From the NCBI GenBank assembly GCA_045565285.1, contig JBJLFR010000018.1, positions 31,237 to 95,236 of the forward strand: DNA of 64,000 bases. Reading direction: 5' to 3'. Shown piece after piece: positions 63,695-64,000 of the stretch (within the stretch, counting starts at the first letter, position 1; each line of letters starts with the position of its first letter). A model generated the notes under the pieces. It searched no databases. It was not told the origin of the DNA and saw only the letters and a program-made list of their open reading frames with translations. The position numbers and the translations under genes are program-made. This DNA comes from CACIIZ01 sp045565285. GTDB lineage: Bacteria > Pseudomonadota > Alphaproteobacteria > Rhodobacterales > Rhodobacteraceae.

Positions 63695-63787
63695 TTATGC
63701 TAATTGTTTTTCAGGATCGACGTTTTCATATATGTGCCTCATGGCTTTTGATGAATCAAGAGGGCTTTCACGACCATGATCTTTCAT
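63695..63787 (-). CDS. Short 30-residue frame of unknown meaning
   Basis: MKDHGRESPLDSSKAMRHIY is the start of a 30-codon frame with AGGGGAG 11 nt upstream of the ATG. The frame is also open upstream for about 13 codons (to a TAA in an A10 run), and GVIATMKDHGRESPLD reads like real protein, so this may be the tail of a decayed gene rather than a start. No family is recognised. The base composition is slightly less AT-rich than the surrounding non-coding sequence. Confidence 0.3.
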   Translation of the reverse strand: MKDHGRESPLDSSKAMRHIYENVDPEKQLA

Positions 63788-63842
63788 TGTAGCGATCACT
63801 CCCCTTTGAATTTTAGGATTTTTTTTTTAAGCTTGGTGTAAC

Positions 63843-63998
63843 TTATTTTAGACCAAAATTTCTTTCAACGTCGAGCCGTTGATAAAAGTATTTATCAAGA
63901 GTTGCTCCTTTTTCTTCAATTGGATCGGGTAGCCTATCTGACTCTAAGGTCTCACGAATTTTAAATAAAGTATCTTCTACCCAGCTATCATCGCATTT
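63843..63998 (-). CDS. Unrecognised protein, C-terminal end only
   Basis: The last 51 codons of a minus-strand gene that enters from the right edge. It reads KCDDSWVEDTLFKIRETLES, then a Pro/Glu-rich linker and LDKYFYQRLDVERNFGLK before TAA (63843-63845). The balanced amino-acid usage argues for a real gene, but I cannot place the family. It is on the same strand as the amino-sugar operon, separated from the PfkB remnant by about 270 nt of apparently decayed sequence. Confidence 0.5.
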   Translation of the reverse strand, partial: KCDDSWVEDTLFKIRETLESDRLPDPIEEKGATLDKYFYQRLDVERNFGLK

Positions 63999-64000
63999 AA

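Noticed and set aside
63512..63703. 63-codon plus-strand frame
   Set aside because: Antisense to the kinase remnant start and AT-rich non-coding sequence; Phe/Ile-rich product typical of chance frames.
1..64000. tRNA, rRNA, tmRNA, insertion sequences, attachment sites or CRISPR arrays
   Set aside because: I scanned the gaps for TTCGA-type T-arms, transposase motifs and regularly spaced repeats and found none convincing; a covariance-model search would be decisive.

Overview
The window is very AT-rich (roughly 30% G+C by eye), densely packed, and carries short intergenic gaps and many 4-8 nt gene overlaps. The gene set (acpP-fabG-fabD, rpsF-rpsR-rplI-dnaB-alr, MlaEF-like ABC, cvpA, der-bamB-TPR, Atm1-type ABC, LysM protein, yajC-secD-secF, Fe/Mn superoxide dismutase, UgpBAEC-type sugar ABC, amino-acid ABC) points to a streamlined, probably marine alphaproteobacterium of the SAR11/HIMB59/AEGEAN-169 style. 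This assignment is an inference from gene content and base composition; no rRNA or tRNA is present to test it. I found no insertion sequence, integrase, CRISPR array or convincing prophage.

Layout. 0-2 kb: fatty-acid synthesis genes (minus). 2.2-9 kb: plus-strand housekeeping run rpsF, rpsR, rplI, dnaB, alr, mlaE, mlaF, cvpA and a degenerate SDR. 9-12.5 kb: der, bamB and a TPR protein (minus). 12.7-17.2 kb: an RND efflux pump with its adaptor. 17.2-27.2 kb: envelope and housekeeping genes, mostly minus: a frameshifted Atm1-type ABC exporter, LysM protein, LOG, EamA, SOD, secF-secD-yajC (yajC also frameshifted) and three small unknown genes. 27.3-29.8 kb: acyl-CoA ligase and a ketopantoate-reductase-like gene. 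30-35.4 kb: a single 1817-residue repetitive surface-type protein. 35.4-39.9 kb: proline-racemase-family enzyme, CIA30 protein, an 880-nt non-coding stretch, two hotdog thioesterases and ung.

40-50.7 kb is a compact accessory locus. A divergent intergenic region (45.3-45.4 kb) separates two operons. To the left are the ATPase and permease of an amino-acid ABC importer, an AhpD-like protein, a 2-oxoglutarate/Fe(II) oxygenase and an aminopeptidase-T/2,5-dihydroxypyridine-dioxygenase-like protein. To the right are the importer's binding protein, a second AhpD-fold protein, a class V PLP enzyme, a membrane di-iron desaturase/hydroxylase, XdhC and a MocA-like nucleotidyltransferase. I read this as an uptake-plus-oxidation pathway for an unidentified nitrogenous compound. 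50.7-53.6 kb holds part of a CDP-deoxy/branched-sugar pathway (methyltransferase, 3,5-epimerase-like, CDP-glucose dehydratase).

55-63.2 kb is one long minus-strand amino-sugar operon in the order nagB-like, UPF0309 SIS protein, nagA, neutral-ceramidase-like amidohydrolase, sugar-binding protein, two permeases (one frameshifted) and ATPase, with an AGE-like gene convergent to it. A strong RNA hairpin sits exactly between binding protein and first permease. A truncated PfkB kinase and decayed sequence mark the right edge.

Three genes (Atm1-like ABC, yajC, UgpA-like permease) are each broken by one extra base in an A/T homopolymer of 7-9 nt. That could be sequencing or assembly error, or it could be rescued by transcriptional slippage; sequence alone cannot decide.
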